DNA from: Conus ventricosus
Lineage: Eukaryota; Mollusca; Gastropoda; Neogastropoda; Conidae
Assembly (NCBI GenBank): GCA_018398815.1
Contig: CM031626.1
Span: forward strand, 40,433,599-40,497,598
DNA: 64,000 bases
Direction of reading: 5' to 3'
Both the position numbers and the translations under genes were made by a program. The notes beneath the pieces are model-generated. The model ran no database searches and was not told where the DNA came from. It saw only the letters and a list, made by a program, of their open reading frames with translations. Of the stretch, positions 32,431 through 43,329 are shown piece by piece. Position 1 is the first letter of the stretch; every line of letters starts with the position of its first letter.

Positions 32431-34240
32431 AATTGATCGAGTTACATTAGAAAAAAGAAGGAGCTTTGTGCACCAAATGGGAATTAAGGCGATAGAGTGG
32501 AGACAACAGCAGCAAGAGAAGTTTCATAACACTTAAAGACAACAAACCATACTTCCATGAATAAACCCCAACATGCGATTGATAAACCCATCAATCTGAA
32601 TTAGGAAAAAATCAGCAAAAATCTTAGAAAAAGCCTTAAAAAACATAGTGAGAAACTGAACTCAACCTCTGGAAAAAACACATAACGAAGCCATATTACA
32701 ATGGTTCAAGAACTCAACAGCAAGATAATATCAGTTTTATAACATTTGATATGTAGACTTCTACACATCTATAGATGAAGATCTGCTCACCAAAAGCTTA
32801 AATTTGCCAGCAAATACACTGAAATATCAGGGTCAGAAATGGAAATCATTTTCCTACAAAGAAACCTCTACTACACAGCAAAAATGAAATCTGGACAAGA
32901 GACGCAAACCAGAATTCAAACTTTTGATGTCACAAATGGGATCGTATGATGGTGCCGAACTTTCGAACTTGTTGGACTATCTCATACTATCTAACATTCA
33001 AAAACCATTGAAAACAGTCGGACTGTACAGGGATTGACGGCCTCGCTGCGCTGAACGACAACCCTAGAAACATTGAAATTAAGAAAAAAGAATGTGTAAA
33101 ATTTTCCAAAACCAAAATTAACAATCCACTTAGAAGCAATAAAAAGATAGTGAATACCAGATATAACCGTTTGACCTTAACCAGCAACATTCTAACCATA
33201 CAAAAAACCAAAATGATACACCAGTCTATTAAATATCAATGTAACCATCCACTTCCATTTCTAAAACAAATCCCAGAGGCATAAATAAGAGATTATCTAA
33301 CGTGTCATGCAATGAAAAGCATTCATAACGCTGCAGTGAATAATCAAGAAAGCGTTACACAAAAGTGGCTACAATACAAAATACAAATATGGACCCAGAT
33401 AATGCCATGCAGCAGACACAAGATAGAACGGAAAGAAAGATCAATATGGTTACAACCCCCCTATGGATGGAAGAAGTGAAAACAATATAGGGAAAGAATT
33501 CTTTAGAATCCTAACATCTTATTCAAAAGAGCACCAATTATCCAAGTTATTCAACAAAAACAGCATCAATTTATCATACTCATGTATGTCCCAACCTTAA
33601 AAACATCATTGATTCAACAACAAAATGAAAAGCAGTACGGAGAAAAACGAGGGTGATGAAAGGGAAATCCTGCAACTGTAATCATGAAAGTACAGTGCCT
33701 CTGTGCAACAAATGCCTCTACAACAGCATTGTGTACAAGCACTGTAACATCAGAGTACGCAGAATCTCAAGAAACATATATAGGATATCACTGAGAAACC
33801 CATTTATAACTTAGATATGCAAAAACACAAAACAGTCATTTAACAAAGAAAGACTACAAAACCAAACAGATTTAAGTAAATAATCTGGAAGCTCCAAAGA
33901 GAAAAAGAACTTACAATATATCTGGAAAATCATAGAAAAGGAGCAGCACCATACAACAACATTTCAAAATAGATGTAACCTATGCTCAACAGAAAGTACA
34001 TACATACTATGCAAAACCACAACTGCACTTTAAATACTAGGGATAGATAATGGTTTAACAACTGCAGGCACAAGTGGAAATTCTATCAGTGAACAAGAAC
34101 CAGAAACACACGAAAAAACACAGACCAGCACGTGATGACAGACAACCACAAAGCAGTTATTAAAAACACCGCAGCACAGACCCATCCAATCTGATTGATT
34201 GATTTGCATGAAACAGCGTGTAGATAGTTTTAAAACCTGA
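32431..34240 (+). mobile_element. Penelope-like unit P4, inverted and 5'-truncated
   Basis: Opposite orientation to P1-P3. It starts in the RT N-terminal half (equivalent to about 20,610 of P1) and continues through the whole RT and GIY-YIG to about 70 bases short of the P1 outer end, where (TA)n follows. The FDVTNGIVWW-type stretch near 32,920 and the GLYRD catalytic box near 33,027 are seen; the latter has one extra T so that the frame breaks inside the motif. Nuclease fragments (YNSIVYK, RYPL-like) lie near 33,720-33,800. All frames are short. Confidence 0.8.
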
Positions 34241-34266
34241 CCTTTTACAATATATATATATATTTA

Positions 34267-34318
<52 letters not shown>

Positions 34319-34345
34319 ATATATATATATGACAGCATTTTCGTT
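34241..34345. repeat. (TA)n at the outer right end of the Penelope array
   Basis: TA repeat with small interruptions abutting the 3' end of P4, mirroring 18,698-18,779. Confidence 0.9.
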
Positions 34346-34394
34346 TGGCAATGATGTCTTCAACTGGACGAAAAGATTAGCTTTATAATATTTA

Positions 34395-34438
34395 TTCACA
34401 CAAACACACACACACACACACCTCACACACACATATTA

Positions 34439-34470
<32 letters not shown>

Positions 34471-34490
34471 TTTATATATATATATAGTTA
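34395..34490. repeat. (CA)n then (TA)n microsatellite
   Basis: CACACACACAC at 34,400-34,432 followed by TATATATA to about 34,487. Confidence 0.9.
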
Positions 34491-34499
34491 AAACAAAGT

Positions 34500-35313
34500 A
34501 TATAATATACAAACAACTAATAAATTCAGGATAAGTACCAAGCACCGTTTCCAGCAACTAAACAGTGCGCTTGGTGTTGCAATGACTGCAAAAAATATTG
34601 AATTATAAAACAAAGATGCTCTTATGGTCTTAGATTGAAGAAATAGGGGAGATAAGCATACAATCTGCAGTGGTAGATGATTCTGCTAACTAACAGTTGT
34701 GCTGAGTGGGTGATGGAGGGTTAAAAAAATAAATAAATGCTTCTCACAATGAACCTTCAGCAAGCTATGTAGTCTCCAAGGGGGAGACACCCTTCATAAG
34801 GAGGGAAAACTCCACTTACATATAACTCCTGGTCTTATACCGATATTTCGAAACTTGGGTGGTTTCTCTCAGCGACCGCTCGGAAAGTTGGTATTTGATT
34901 CCTCTGCCTTTTCAGTTATAAGAAGAATGCAATCTCAGAAAAGGCTGGTGTGCAATCCGTAGTATGTTTGTTGAGTTTTCAATAAAACCCAACAAAGGTG
35001 CCACCTAAGAAGCAAAAGAATCATGTTGAAAGAGCAAAAAGAGCTACATCTTCTTGTGTAAAGTAGAAATTATGAAAAGATTATCCTCTTAAGGACACAA
35101 GGCTGAGGGCCAGTTCTGAAATGATTCGCACAGGATTAAAAAATACAACAACTTAATAAATTCCGAGGATTAAGTACCGAGCACCGTTCCCGCAAACTTA
35201 AAGAGCAGCTTGTTGTTGCAATGACTGCAAAAAATATTGAATTATAAACAAAAGCTTGCTGTTATGTCTTAGATTGTCTTATATATCTATATATAAATAT
35301 ATATACTATTTAT

Positions 35314-35370
<57 letters not shown>

Positions 35371-35720
35371 ATATATATTGATTTATAAACAAAGCTTTGC
35401 TTTATGTCTTAGATTGAAGACTATAGAGGGAGATACGCATTCATTCTGCAGTGGTAGATGATTATGCCTAATAACTGTATGTGCTTGAAGTGGGTGAATG
35501 GGGAAAAAAATAAAATAGAATGCTTCTCAAAAAATGAGCCTTCTGCAAGCTTATATTCTCCTAGGGAGACGGAGACATCCTCCAATAGGGAGGGGAAACT
35601 CACTAACATTTTGGTTATTTTTCAATATTTCTTGCAGTATTGCAACACCAAGCTGCTCTGTTAAAGTTGCTGGGAAACGGTGTCTATACTTATCCTTGAA
35701 TTTATTAGTTTGTTATAAAT
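34500..35720. repeat. Nested direct/inverted repeat block bounded by TA tracts (MITE-like)
   Basis: The left end (34,500-34,590: ACTAATAAATTCAGGATAAG, then ACCGTTTCCAGCAACTAAAC and TTGGTGTTGCA) reappears reverse-complemented at about 35,640-35,720. Internal parts are also directly repeated: GTTGCAATGACTGCAAAAAA at 34,575 and 35,214, TCTTAGATTGAAGA with CTGCAGTGGTAGATGATT at 34,630-34,685 and 35,410-35,463, and the GCAAGCTATGTAGTCTCC-like stretch at 34,760 and 35,545. No coding capacity. Outer TA tracts lie at both ends. Confidence 0.65.
35275..35385. repeat. (TA)n inside the nested repeat block
   Basis: TATATA runs with occasional TTA and AAA interruptions. Confidence 0.85.
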
Positions 35721-35800
35721 TTATATTTATATTATATTATATTTTATATATAGTATATAATATATATTTATATATATTTATATATAATATATTATATATC

Positions 35801-35831
<31 letters not shown>

Positions 35832-35834
35832 ATT
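35721..35834. repeat. (TA)n between nested repeat block and Penelope copy P5
   Basis: TATATTTATATA-type sequence directly abutting the start of the diverged Penelope copy. Confidence 0.85.
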
Positions 35835-36860
35835 CCCACACCAAAACTAAAAATCACAATAGAAGCAAAACAAAAAGATCGTGAACTATTTAGGACTTAA
35901 CGTTAGACTCAACCAACAACATATAAAACCCATACAGGAAACAATGATACGCCCTGTCAATGTAAACATCAAAAGCAATCACCCTCCCTCCATACTGAAT
36001 ACAATACCAAAAGCATAATTACAAGACTATCAACTTTGTCATGTAACGAACAGTATTCAAACAATGCTACAGCTGTACAAGAGGCGTACATAAAAGGGCT
36101 CTCTAAATTATGAATTCGATACATCCAGAACAATTGATTTTTTTTTTTTTTACCCAAAACCGATGCAGAAAGAACAGGATAAGCATTAGGAAAAGGGATA
36201 TTCTTATGGTCAATCCCCTATGATGCAAAGAGTCCCCAACAACAAATGTAGAAAGAAATTCTTTAAAATCTTGGACATTCCATCTTTCTCAAAAGACATA
36301 CATTATTTAAGATATTCACCCAAAAAAACATCTATTTATATATTCATGTATGCCGAAATCTTAAAATGCCATCGATCAGCAAAACAAATGAAAGCAGCCC
36401 AGGAAAAAAGGAGGGTAACGAAAGGAAAATCGTGTAACTGTACCAACAAGACAGGTGTCCCCTAAGCAACAAATGCCTTTACAACAACATTGTGTACCAA
36501 GCACTGTAACATCAGAGAAACACAAAAGAACATAGGTAGGTATCACTGAAAAATTCAATTCAAAAATAGATATGCAAACCAAAAACGTCATTACAAGAAA
36601 GATAAAAAAACCAAACAGAATTGAGTAAATACATTTGGAACGTAAGATAAAAACATTAGACTACAACATATCTTGGAAAATCTTTTAAGAAAGAGCAGCA
36701 CATACAACAACTTTCAAAAAAATGTATCTATGCCTTAAGGAGAAAATACTTATACTAGTTAACACAGTTGGAACTCTAAATGTTAGAACAGAAATGGTTA
36801 ACAATTGCAGACACAGAGGAAGTTCTTATAAGTGAATAAAACCAAACTGAGAACCCATGT
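35835..36860 (+). mobile_element. Penelope-like copy P5, older and strongly diverged
   Basis: Plus-strand sequence matching P1 from the RT C-terminal end (AAAATCACAATAGAAGCAAA near 35,852; PYRKQ and SM(N)VNIKSNH-like pieces) through the linker (YSCMPKS near 36,345) and GIY-YIG (VGITEKFNSKIDMQTKN near 36,530-36,590) to the 3' end. Many substitutions as well as indels separate it from P1-P4, so it is an older insertion or a different subfamily. Confidence 0.75.
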
Positions 36861-37059
36861 AGCACGGAAAAAAAAAACAAAATGCAAAGCTGCTAGTATA
36901 TATATACGTGCACTGGCATACGCTCATCACCATCTGACGACAGCACAGCGTAGAAACAAATTTGTAGTTGTTTTTATAGGCAGCTTGATATTAACTTGCT
37001 TTTAATATAAACACACCTGTACTTGTGAAACTTAACGATGCATTCTCAAATTCTCATTT
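36861..37059. other. Unassigned spacer
   Basis: AT-rich sequence between Penelope copy P5 and the first Helitron module. It contains the start of the module landmark CGATGCATTCTCAA at 37,036. Confidence 0.5.
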
Positions 37060-37187
37060 CAATGTTTCCAGCTAAATGACCGTTAGTTCACCCCCAATGT
37101 CACCCTGGCCCCACAGGTGTCAGGCTAATGTGACGGACCAGCCATCCTGCATATCCTTGATTTGAGGTAAGGACGTTAATCAACTAA
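37060..37187 (+). repeat. Truncated tRNA-SINE body (3' part only)
   Basis: Matches the body and tail of the fuller copies: TTTCCAGCTAAATGACC, GTGTCAGGCTAATGTGACGG, then CATATCCTTGATTTGAGG and GGACGTTAA. The tRNA-like head is absent. Confidence 0.75.
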
Positions 37188-37199
37188 ACATGACAAACT

Positions 37200-39850
37200 T
37201 GTTGAAAGATTGCTTTTTCACGATGTTTCAGTCTATGGAGGACCTTTGGGTAGACAACATTTCTGGTCTCCCTGTTTGGCGCAGTATAAGTCTGCTGTGT
37301 TCTGGGCTCAGTTCGTGTGATGCAATCGTAGATATTCTGTGTAAAATACGGAACGGTCAGGTCTGCCAAAGGGATGAAAAATGGATTCTGACCTGGCTTT
37401 GATAATTGTCCTTGCGAATGCTGGTTTCATGGAGGAAATGAAGCCTGATCTGAACTGGATGGGCAGGGTGTGAGTCATGGGGTTCCAGAGGAATTCTGGA
37501 GAGCAGCACCGGTTCACCCTTTGTGGGGGCCAACATGATATTTTTTGCTTCTAAAACATTCTGTGCAGTCTGGTGAAAGATACTCTTCGGGTATAGCATT
37601 GATCACCTTTTGGCGTGGGGTTCCAGTGAGCGGGAATGATAAGGGGGACTCTAGATTCAGCAACAGTTCATGAGGGGGATGCCTAGAAATCTCAAAGGAG
37701 TTCAAGGAGTGGTTCTTGGGAGAAAGGATCTCAGCTATCATTCTTGGCCATGTAAACAGATCTGTACAGAAGTTTCCTCTACAGGGAAGTCAAGCTACGA
37801 TCTTTCCGTTCAGCCTGTTAGACAGTCTTGTTCAGGGAGGAGATTTATGGCCCTTTCGCTAACCAGTCTGGAGTTGCACAGTGAGCATGAAGATCCGGGT
37901 AGATTGCTTCTATCAGGATCCTACTGGCTATCATTAAAACTGGCATCATGTGCTGGAGCTGGGACAATTATAGTATTGAACATGGACTCAATGGCACCCA
38001 TTCCAATGTCAAGAGAGTTTGCGAAAAGTGGCTGTCTGGGGATTTCAGTCCTGGTGCTGGGCTCTCATTGGTGGTTAGACGTTAACAATCATGCTCAGCA
38101 CTTCTTAGACCAGGCGTTGACAATGTTGGCTCTGGTGCCATTGGGGACTACAGGGTGGTCTGCCGAAGTCCCCACAGAACGCATTGGGATGGCCTCCCTT
38201 TGGCCGTGCACTTGGGTGATGTTCCTGCAGCCTCATAAGAGTCCATGGCCTGTTTAGACAGCTCTTGTGGGTCATGGGAGCTTCATTAATTATGTCAGTT
38301 GCAGCTCTTTGATGACTTTGGCCAACGTGACCCACGCTGGACAGAGCAGGTTGGCGTGTCATTGCTTGTCGGCATCCAGAGGACCGTGAAAGTGCTATGT
38401 ACTGTCCGCCACGGCAAAAAAGAGTTAGGCGGCAATGCCACTGGAAGCGTGGCTTGCACTATTTTGCCTGTGGAGCAGATCCTGTTCAGGATAAGATTAC
38501 GGATGGTTTTTTGTCCCTCATGGGGAGCATCAAGGAACTTTTGTTGCTGCATGCTGTGGGATCCTGCCTCTGCTCAACCAGGTCATAAAGCTGTCGAACA
38601 CATTCTCTGGTTGGCTGTCGCTTCTTTCAAGCTGGTCATCAGCTGCTGTCCGGAGTGCAGTTTAGTGTGTAAATGGTCTCGCGGTAGTATTCTCGAGACC
38701 ACAGTTTGTGGTTGTGTGAATTGTTGGCATCCCATATCTCAGTAGACTTGCCTCAAGAAGGAAGAGTTGGTGCTGAATCAAGTAGAGCTTGGTTGTAGAT
38801 GGCATCTGTGTATGCACTTCATAATGGTCATTTTCGGACTTTGGAAGAGGAAATCTTCAACAGATCGGTCTCCTGAAGAGGTTCCACAGGTTGCATTGGT
38901 TACTGGGTTGCAAGCACTAGGATATACGGAAGTCACGCAGCGTCGGGGTCTCTGAGAGATGAGGCTTCCTCCAGGGGCAAGTTGTTAGAAGGCGGGCATC
39001 TTTAGGAGTCCGAGAGATTGCAAGCATCTCGAAAAATGTTGTGGGACATAGCCGTTGACAATCTTCAGCTCCTGTACGAACGGGGGTCCTTTCATAAATC
39101 GTGAGTAGAAGCCTTCAAGAAGTGCATTCCCTGGCGAGATGATCACTGTACAATCGCCGGATTGCAGTGCCCCTTTGTCGTTTCTTCCACATATTCTGTA
39201 GTGGTCTTCCATGTGAATTGTCAGGACTTACCACGTACTTCAGCCCTGTGCAGTAGGGTCTTGAGGGCACAGGCTAAAGATGGCGGTAAGGGTTGCTTCT
39301 GGGGGAGAGCCTTGTGCTCTTGGTGCTGCGTTGTGTGGATTGAAGTAGACCCTTGTCCATTCTCTAAATGGACAGCTGGTCTCTGCACCATGGGGTGGCG
39401 CTCAGCAGGTCAAATCCCAGGAGTCTCCAGGTCGCCTCGATGCTGCCAACGTAGCGGGCATTCGGGTACATTTGGATCTCATCAACGACTGGAGGTTGTT
39501 GAGCTGTTTCCTTCACCTGCCTGAGTGGCTTGGAGTTGGAAGACGGCTTGGTCTGTGCCCTTGTGGACATACTTCAGGACGTACTTGATGGATTTTGTAC
39601 TACTGCATATTTCCACATTGATGTTGCTGTTGAACTAATGTAGGAGGAAAAGGGTTGTAGGGGACAACCCACTGGTTGGTGCGATGATTTCTCTCTGTCC
39701 AAGCGTCACAATTTTAGTATATCCTCAATCAGACTCATCGCGTCTCCTGTACTTGGGGTAACTGTCCTCCCCTGCTCTAGGACCCTTCTTGCCTCTCAAT
39801 CAATTTTTACCTCACGATTTGTTTTCGTAATAAGATACACAGTCGATAGA
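37200..39850 (-). pseudogene. Helitron Rep/helicase remnant, module 1
   Basis: Minus-strand fragments in domain order. At the N-terminal side (39,570-39,364) STRAQTKPSSNSKPLRQVKE is followed by VDEIQMYPNARYVGSIEATW and RLLGFDL, a stretch conserved between Rep and helicase in Helitron proteins. At the C-terminal side (37,740-37,200) are INAIPEEYLSPDC, a KGEPVLLSRIPLEP motif, HPVQIRLHF and DLTVPYFTQNIYDC, matching the Pif1-like helicase end. Middle motifs, including the Walker site, are in broken frames. The Rep catalytic His-His and Tyr region is missing, so the copy cannot nick DNA. Confidence 0.8.
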
Positions 39851-39926
39851 GGGATGCTTGTATTTAATGAACTTTACCGATGCATTCTCAATTCCGTTTG
39901 AAGTGCTCCAAAATGACAACTCTGTA
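39851..39926. other. Module landmark between Helitron remnant and SINE
   Basis: CGATGCATTCTCAATTCC and CAAAATGACAACTCTGTAGG recur in all modules (near 37,036, 39,879, 42,790 and 62,880). Confidence 0.6.
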
Positions 39927-40135
39927 GGGGCCGCCATAACCTAGTGGACTCATGATCCAATGGTCGGGGTTTCGAATCCCGGTTTGGTCTTGGAAATTTT
40001 ATCGTGGAATGTTTCCAGCTCAAATAACCATAGTTCACCCTGATATCCACCTGGCCTCGCAGGTCTCAGGCTAATGTGACGGATCGGCCGTCTGCATACC
40101 CCTTGATTTGAGCACGGACGTTTAAACCCAACTCA
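39927..40135 (+). repeat. tRNA-derived SINE, copy 1
   Basis: The head GGGGCCGCCATAACCTAGTGG ends in GGTTTCGAATCCC (B box) and is followed by a body with AACCATAGTTCACCC, CAGGTCTCAGGCTAATGTGA and a 3' GCACGGACGTTTAAACCC. GACGTTAAA-type tails are frequent in molluscan SINEs. Twelve bases present in the 62.9-kb copy (ATAAGGCCCTGG) are deleted from the head, removing the 3' part of the A box, so internal pol III promotion is probably lost. Confidence 0.75.
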
Positions 40136-40149
40136 AAAATGACAACTCT

Positions 40150-42790
40150 GTGAAAAAGATTGCATTTTACGATGATTTATATCTATTGGGAGGGCCTCTG
40201 GGTTGACAACATTTCTGGTCTCCCTGTTTGGCGCAAGTGTAGTCAGTGTTTCTGCGCTTCCAGTACGGATGCTGCAACGTAGAATATTCCATGTGTAAAA
40301 TACGAACGGTCAGGTCTGCCCCAAGGGATGAAAATGTCTGACCTTGGCTCTTGATAATTGTCAGATCAAAAGCTGGTTTGATGGAAACTGAAGCCGTCAG
40401 AACTGGAATGGCGGGGGTGGGTTATGGGTTCCAGGGGAATTCTGGGGAGCAGCACCAGTTCACCTTTGTGGGGGCCACATGTTTATTTTCGCTTCTACAA
40501 CATTCCTGTGCAGACTGGTGAAGACACATCGGGTGCCACTGAATATCTTTGGGGTCCAGTGAGCGGAGAATGATAATGGGGCCCTCAGATTTCATGCACA
40601 GATTTCGGGAGGTGGAAGTCCAGAATCTCAATGGAGTTCAGGAGTTCTTGTGGATAAAGGACTCCCTCATCATCATTCTTGCCGTGTCAACAGTCTGTAC
40701 ATAGTTTCCTCGCAGGAAGGCAGCAAAACGATTTTTCTGTTCACTTGTGACAGTCTCGTTCAGGGAGGAATTAGGCATTTCTGCTAACCAGTCTGCACAG
40801 TGAGCATGAAGATCCGGGTAATGCTTCTATCAAATCCCCTGGCTATCATAAAACTGGCATAGGTCTGGAGGGCCAAAAAGTATCGGGAACATATTTCAAG
40901 GCAACCATTGCCAATGTCAAGAGAAGGTGGCAAAGCTGCTGCCGGGATTTTCCCAGACAGCTGGGCTCTCATTTTGGTGTTAGGCGTTTAAAATCATGCC
41001 CCGGCCACTTCTTCAGACAGGCGATGAAAATGTTGGTCTGGTGCCCATGGGGACGACAGGAGATCTCCCAAAAGTCCCCACAGAACAGCGTTTGGATGCC
41101 TCCCATTGGCCTGTGCCAACCTTGGGTGAGTCCTGCAGCGTAAGTCCATCGCCTCGTAGACAGCTTTATAAGGTCAGGGAAAGCTTCATTTAATTATGAC
41201 GGTTCAGCCTCTTTGATGATTTTGGGCCAACGTTGCCCACGCTTGACAGTGCAGGTTGGGTTTTTTGCCTTGACGGCATCCGGCAGGTTGGCGTTTTTTG
41301 CTTGAAAGTGTATGTCTGTCGCCCCCCGCAAGAGTAGCGGCAAGGGCCACTTGGAAGCAGGGCTAGCGCAAATTTGGCCTTGGAGCGGATCCTGTCATGT
41401 AATTTCAGTTTGGCCCTTTCCCTTCCTCTGGACATTCAAGGAACTTTATGTTGCTGCTTCTGTGGGATCCTGCCTCCCTCAACATGGCCCTAACTGCCCG
41501 TACATGCTCCTGGTCAGCTGTCAGCTTTTTCCCAGCTGGTCATCACTGCTGTCCAGAGTGCATAGTGTCGTAATTGCTCTCGCAGTAGTATTCTCGAGGC
41601 ACAGTTTGGTTTTTGTGTGACTGTTGGCATCCATACTCCTCTGTAGATTGCCTCCAAGAAGGAAGAGTTTGTGCTGAATCACAGTAAGAGCTTGGTTGTA
41701 GATGGCATCTGTGTAACTGCGCTTCATAATAGACATCTCTTCGGATTTGGGAAGAGGAAAATCAGCAAGATGGTCTCTGAAGAGGTTCCACAGGTTGCCG
41801 GGGTTTACTGGGGTTGCAAGCACTAGATAATACAGAAGTCACGCAGCAGTCGGGTCTCTGAGAAATAAAGGCTTCCTCCAGGGCAAGTTGTAGAAGGCGG
41901 TCATCTTCTAGGAGTCCAAGAGCATTGCACCATCTCGAAAAATGTTGTGGATATAGCCGTTGACAATCTTCAGCTCATCGTACGAACGGGGTCCTTTCAT
42001 AACGTTGAGTAGAAGCCTCAAGAAGTAGCACTCTCCCTGGCGAGGACTGATACTGTACAAATGCCGGATTGCAGTGCCCCTTTGTCGTTTCTTCCACATA
42101 TTCTGAGTGGACATCCATGTGAAGTGCTCAGGGACTTCCACATACTTCAGCTCTCATGCTGTGGGGTGTAGGGTCTTGAGAGCACAGGCTAAAGATGGCG
42201 GTAAGGGTTGCTTCTGGGGGAGAGCCTTGTGCTCTTTGCGCTGCGTTGTGTGGATTGAAGTAGACCCATTGTCCATTCTCTAAATGGACAGCTGGTCTCT
42301 GCACCAGGGGGTGGCGCTCATGCAGGTCAAATCCCAGGAGTCTCCAGGTCGCCTCGATGCTGCCAACGTAGCGGGCATTCTGGTACATTTGGATCTCATC
42401 AACGACTGGAGGTTTTTTGAGCTGCTCCTTCACCTGCCTGAGTGGCTTGGAGTTGGAAGACGGCTTGATCTGTGCCCTTGTGGACATACTTCAGGACGTA
42501 CTTGATGGATTTTATACTACTGCATATTTCCACATTGATGTGGCTGTTGAACTAATGTAGGAGGTAAGGGTTGTAGGGGACAACCCACTGGTTGGTGACG
42601 ATGATTTCTCTCTCTCCAAGCGTTACAATCTCATTAGTCTTCAATCAGACTCATCGCGTCTCCTGTACTTGGGGTAGCTGTCCTCACCCTGCTCTATGAC
42701 CCTTCGTGCCTCTCAATCAATTTTGCCTCACGATTGTTTTCGTAATACGATACACAGTCGATAGAGGGATGCTTGTACTTAATGAACATA
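40150..42790 (-). pseudogene. Helitron Rep/helicase remnant, module 2
   Basis: A second copy of the same ~2.6-kb segment in the same orientation. The best stretch is 42,487-42,128: STRAQIKPSSNSKPLRQVKE, then DEIQMYQNARYVGSIEATWR, LLGFDLHERHPLVQRPAVHL and YFNPHNAAQRA, an uninterrupted match to the conserved Helitron region after Rep. The upstream KYV-type segment (about 42,500-42,640) is frameshifted. Helicase fragments continue to about 40,420 (a PTKVNWCCSPEFPWNP piece). It shares endpoints with module 1, implying duplication of a whole module. Confidence 0.82.
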
Positions 42791-42841
42791 CCGATGCATT
42801 CTCAATTCCTCGATTGAAGTGCTCCAAAATGACAACTCTGT

Positions 42842-43050
42842 AGGGGCCGCCATAACCTAGTGGACTCATGATCCAATGGTCGGGGTTTCGAATCCCGGTT
42901 TGGTCTTGGAAATTTTATCGTGGAATTTTTTCCAGCTCAAATTACCATAGTTCACCCTAATATCCCACCCTGGCCTCGCAGGTCTCAGGCTAATGTGACG
43001 GATCAGCCGTCCGCATATTCCTTGATTTGGGCACGGACGTTAAACCAACC
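42842..43050 (+). repeat. tRNA-derived SINE, copy 2
   Basis: Nearly identical to copy 1, with the same 12-base loss in the head and the same B box, so both descend from one deleted copy through module duplication. Ends GCACGGACGTTAAACC. Confidence 0.75.
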
Positions 43051-43067
43051 CCAAACATGACAACTCT

Positions 43068-43320
43068 GTGCAAAGATTGCATTTTCACGATGTATTATGT
43101 CTATTGTAGGGCCTCTGGGTTGACAACATTTCTGGTCTCCCTGTTTGGCGCAAGTATATCAGTGTTTCTGCGCTTCCAGTTCGTGATGCTGCCAACGTAA
43201 ATATTCCATGTGTAAAACACATAACGGTCAATCTGCCCCACGGGATGAAAATGTCTGACCATGGCTCCTTGTTGATAGACAAAAATCAGAGGGTGTTGCA
43301 GAGCATCATAACTTCGGTGT
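43068..43320. repeat. Module 3 leader (Helitron remnant end only)
   Basis: GGGCCTCTGGGTTGACAACA and GGTCTCCCTGTTTGGCGCAA match 37,240, 40,190 and 63,205. The match to modules 1 and 2 stops at about 43,290 and the ~122-bp minisatellite begins. Confidence 0.7.
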
Positions 43321-43329
43321 ATTTCTGAA

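Noticed and set aside
34160..34432. 90-residue Ile-Tyr-rich minus-strand frame
   Set aside because: Translates (TA)n and (CA)n microsatellites.
37670..38257. 195-residue plus-strand frame
   Set aside because: Antisense shadow of the Helitron helicase remnant; the minus strand has the family motifs and the duplicated module does not keep the plus frame.
39927..40135. Possible tRNA genes (also at 42,842, 62,931, 10,352 and 3,926)
   Set aside because: A and B boxes are present in part, but no cloverleaf can be formed and identical tails of SINE type follow.
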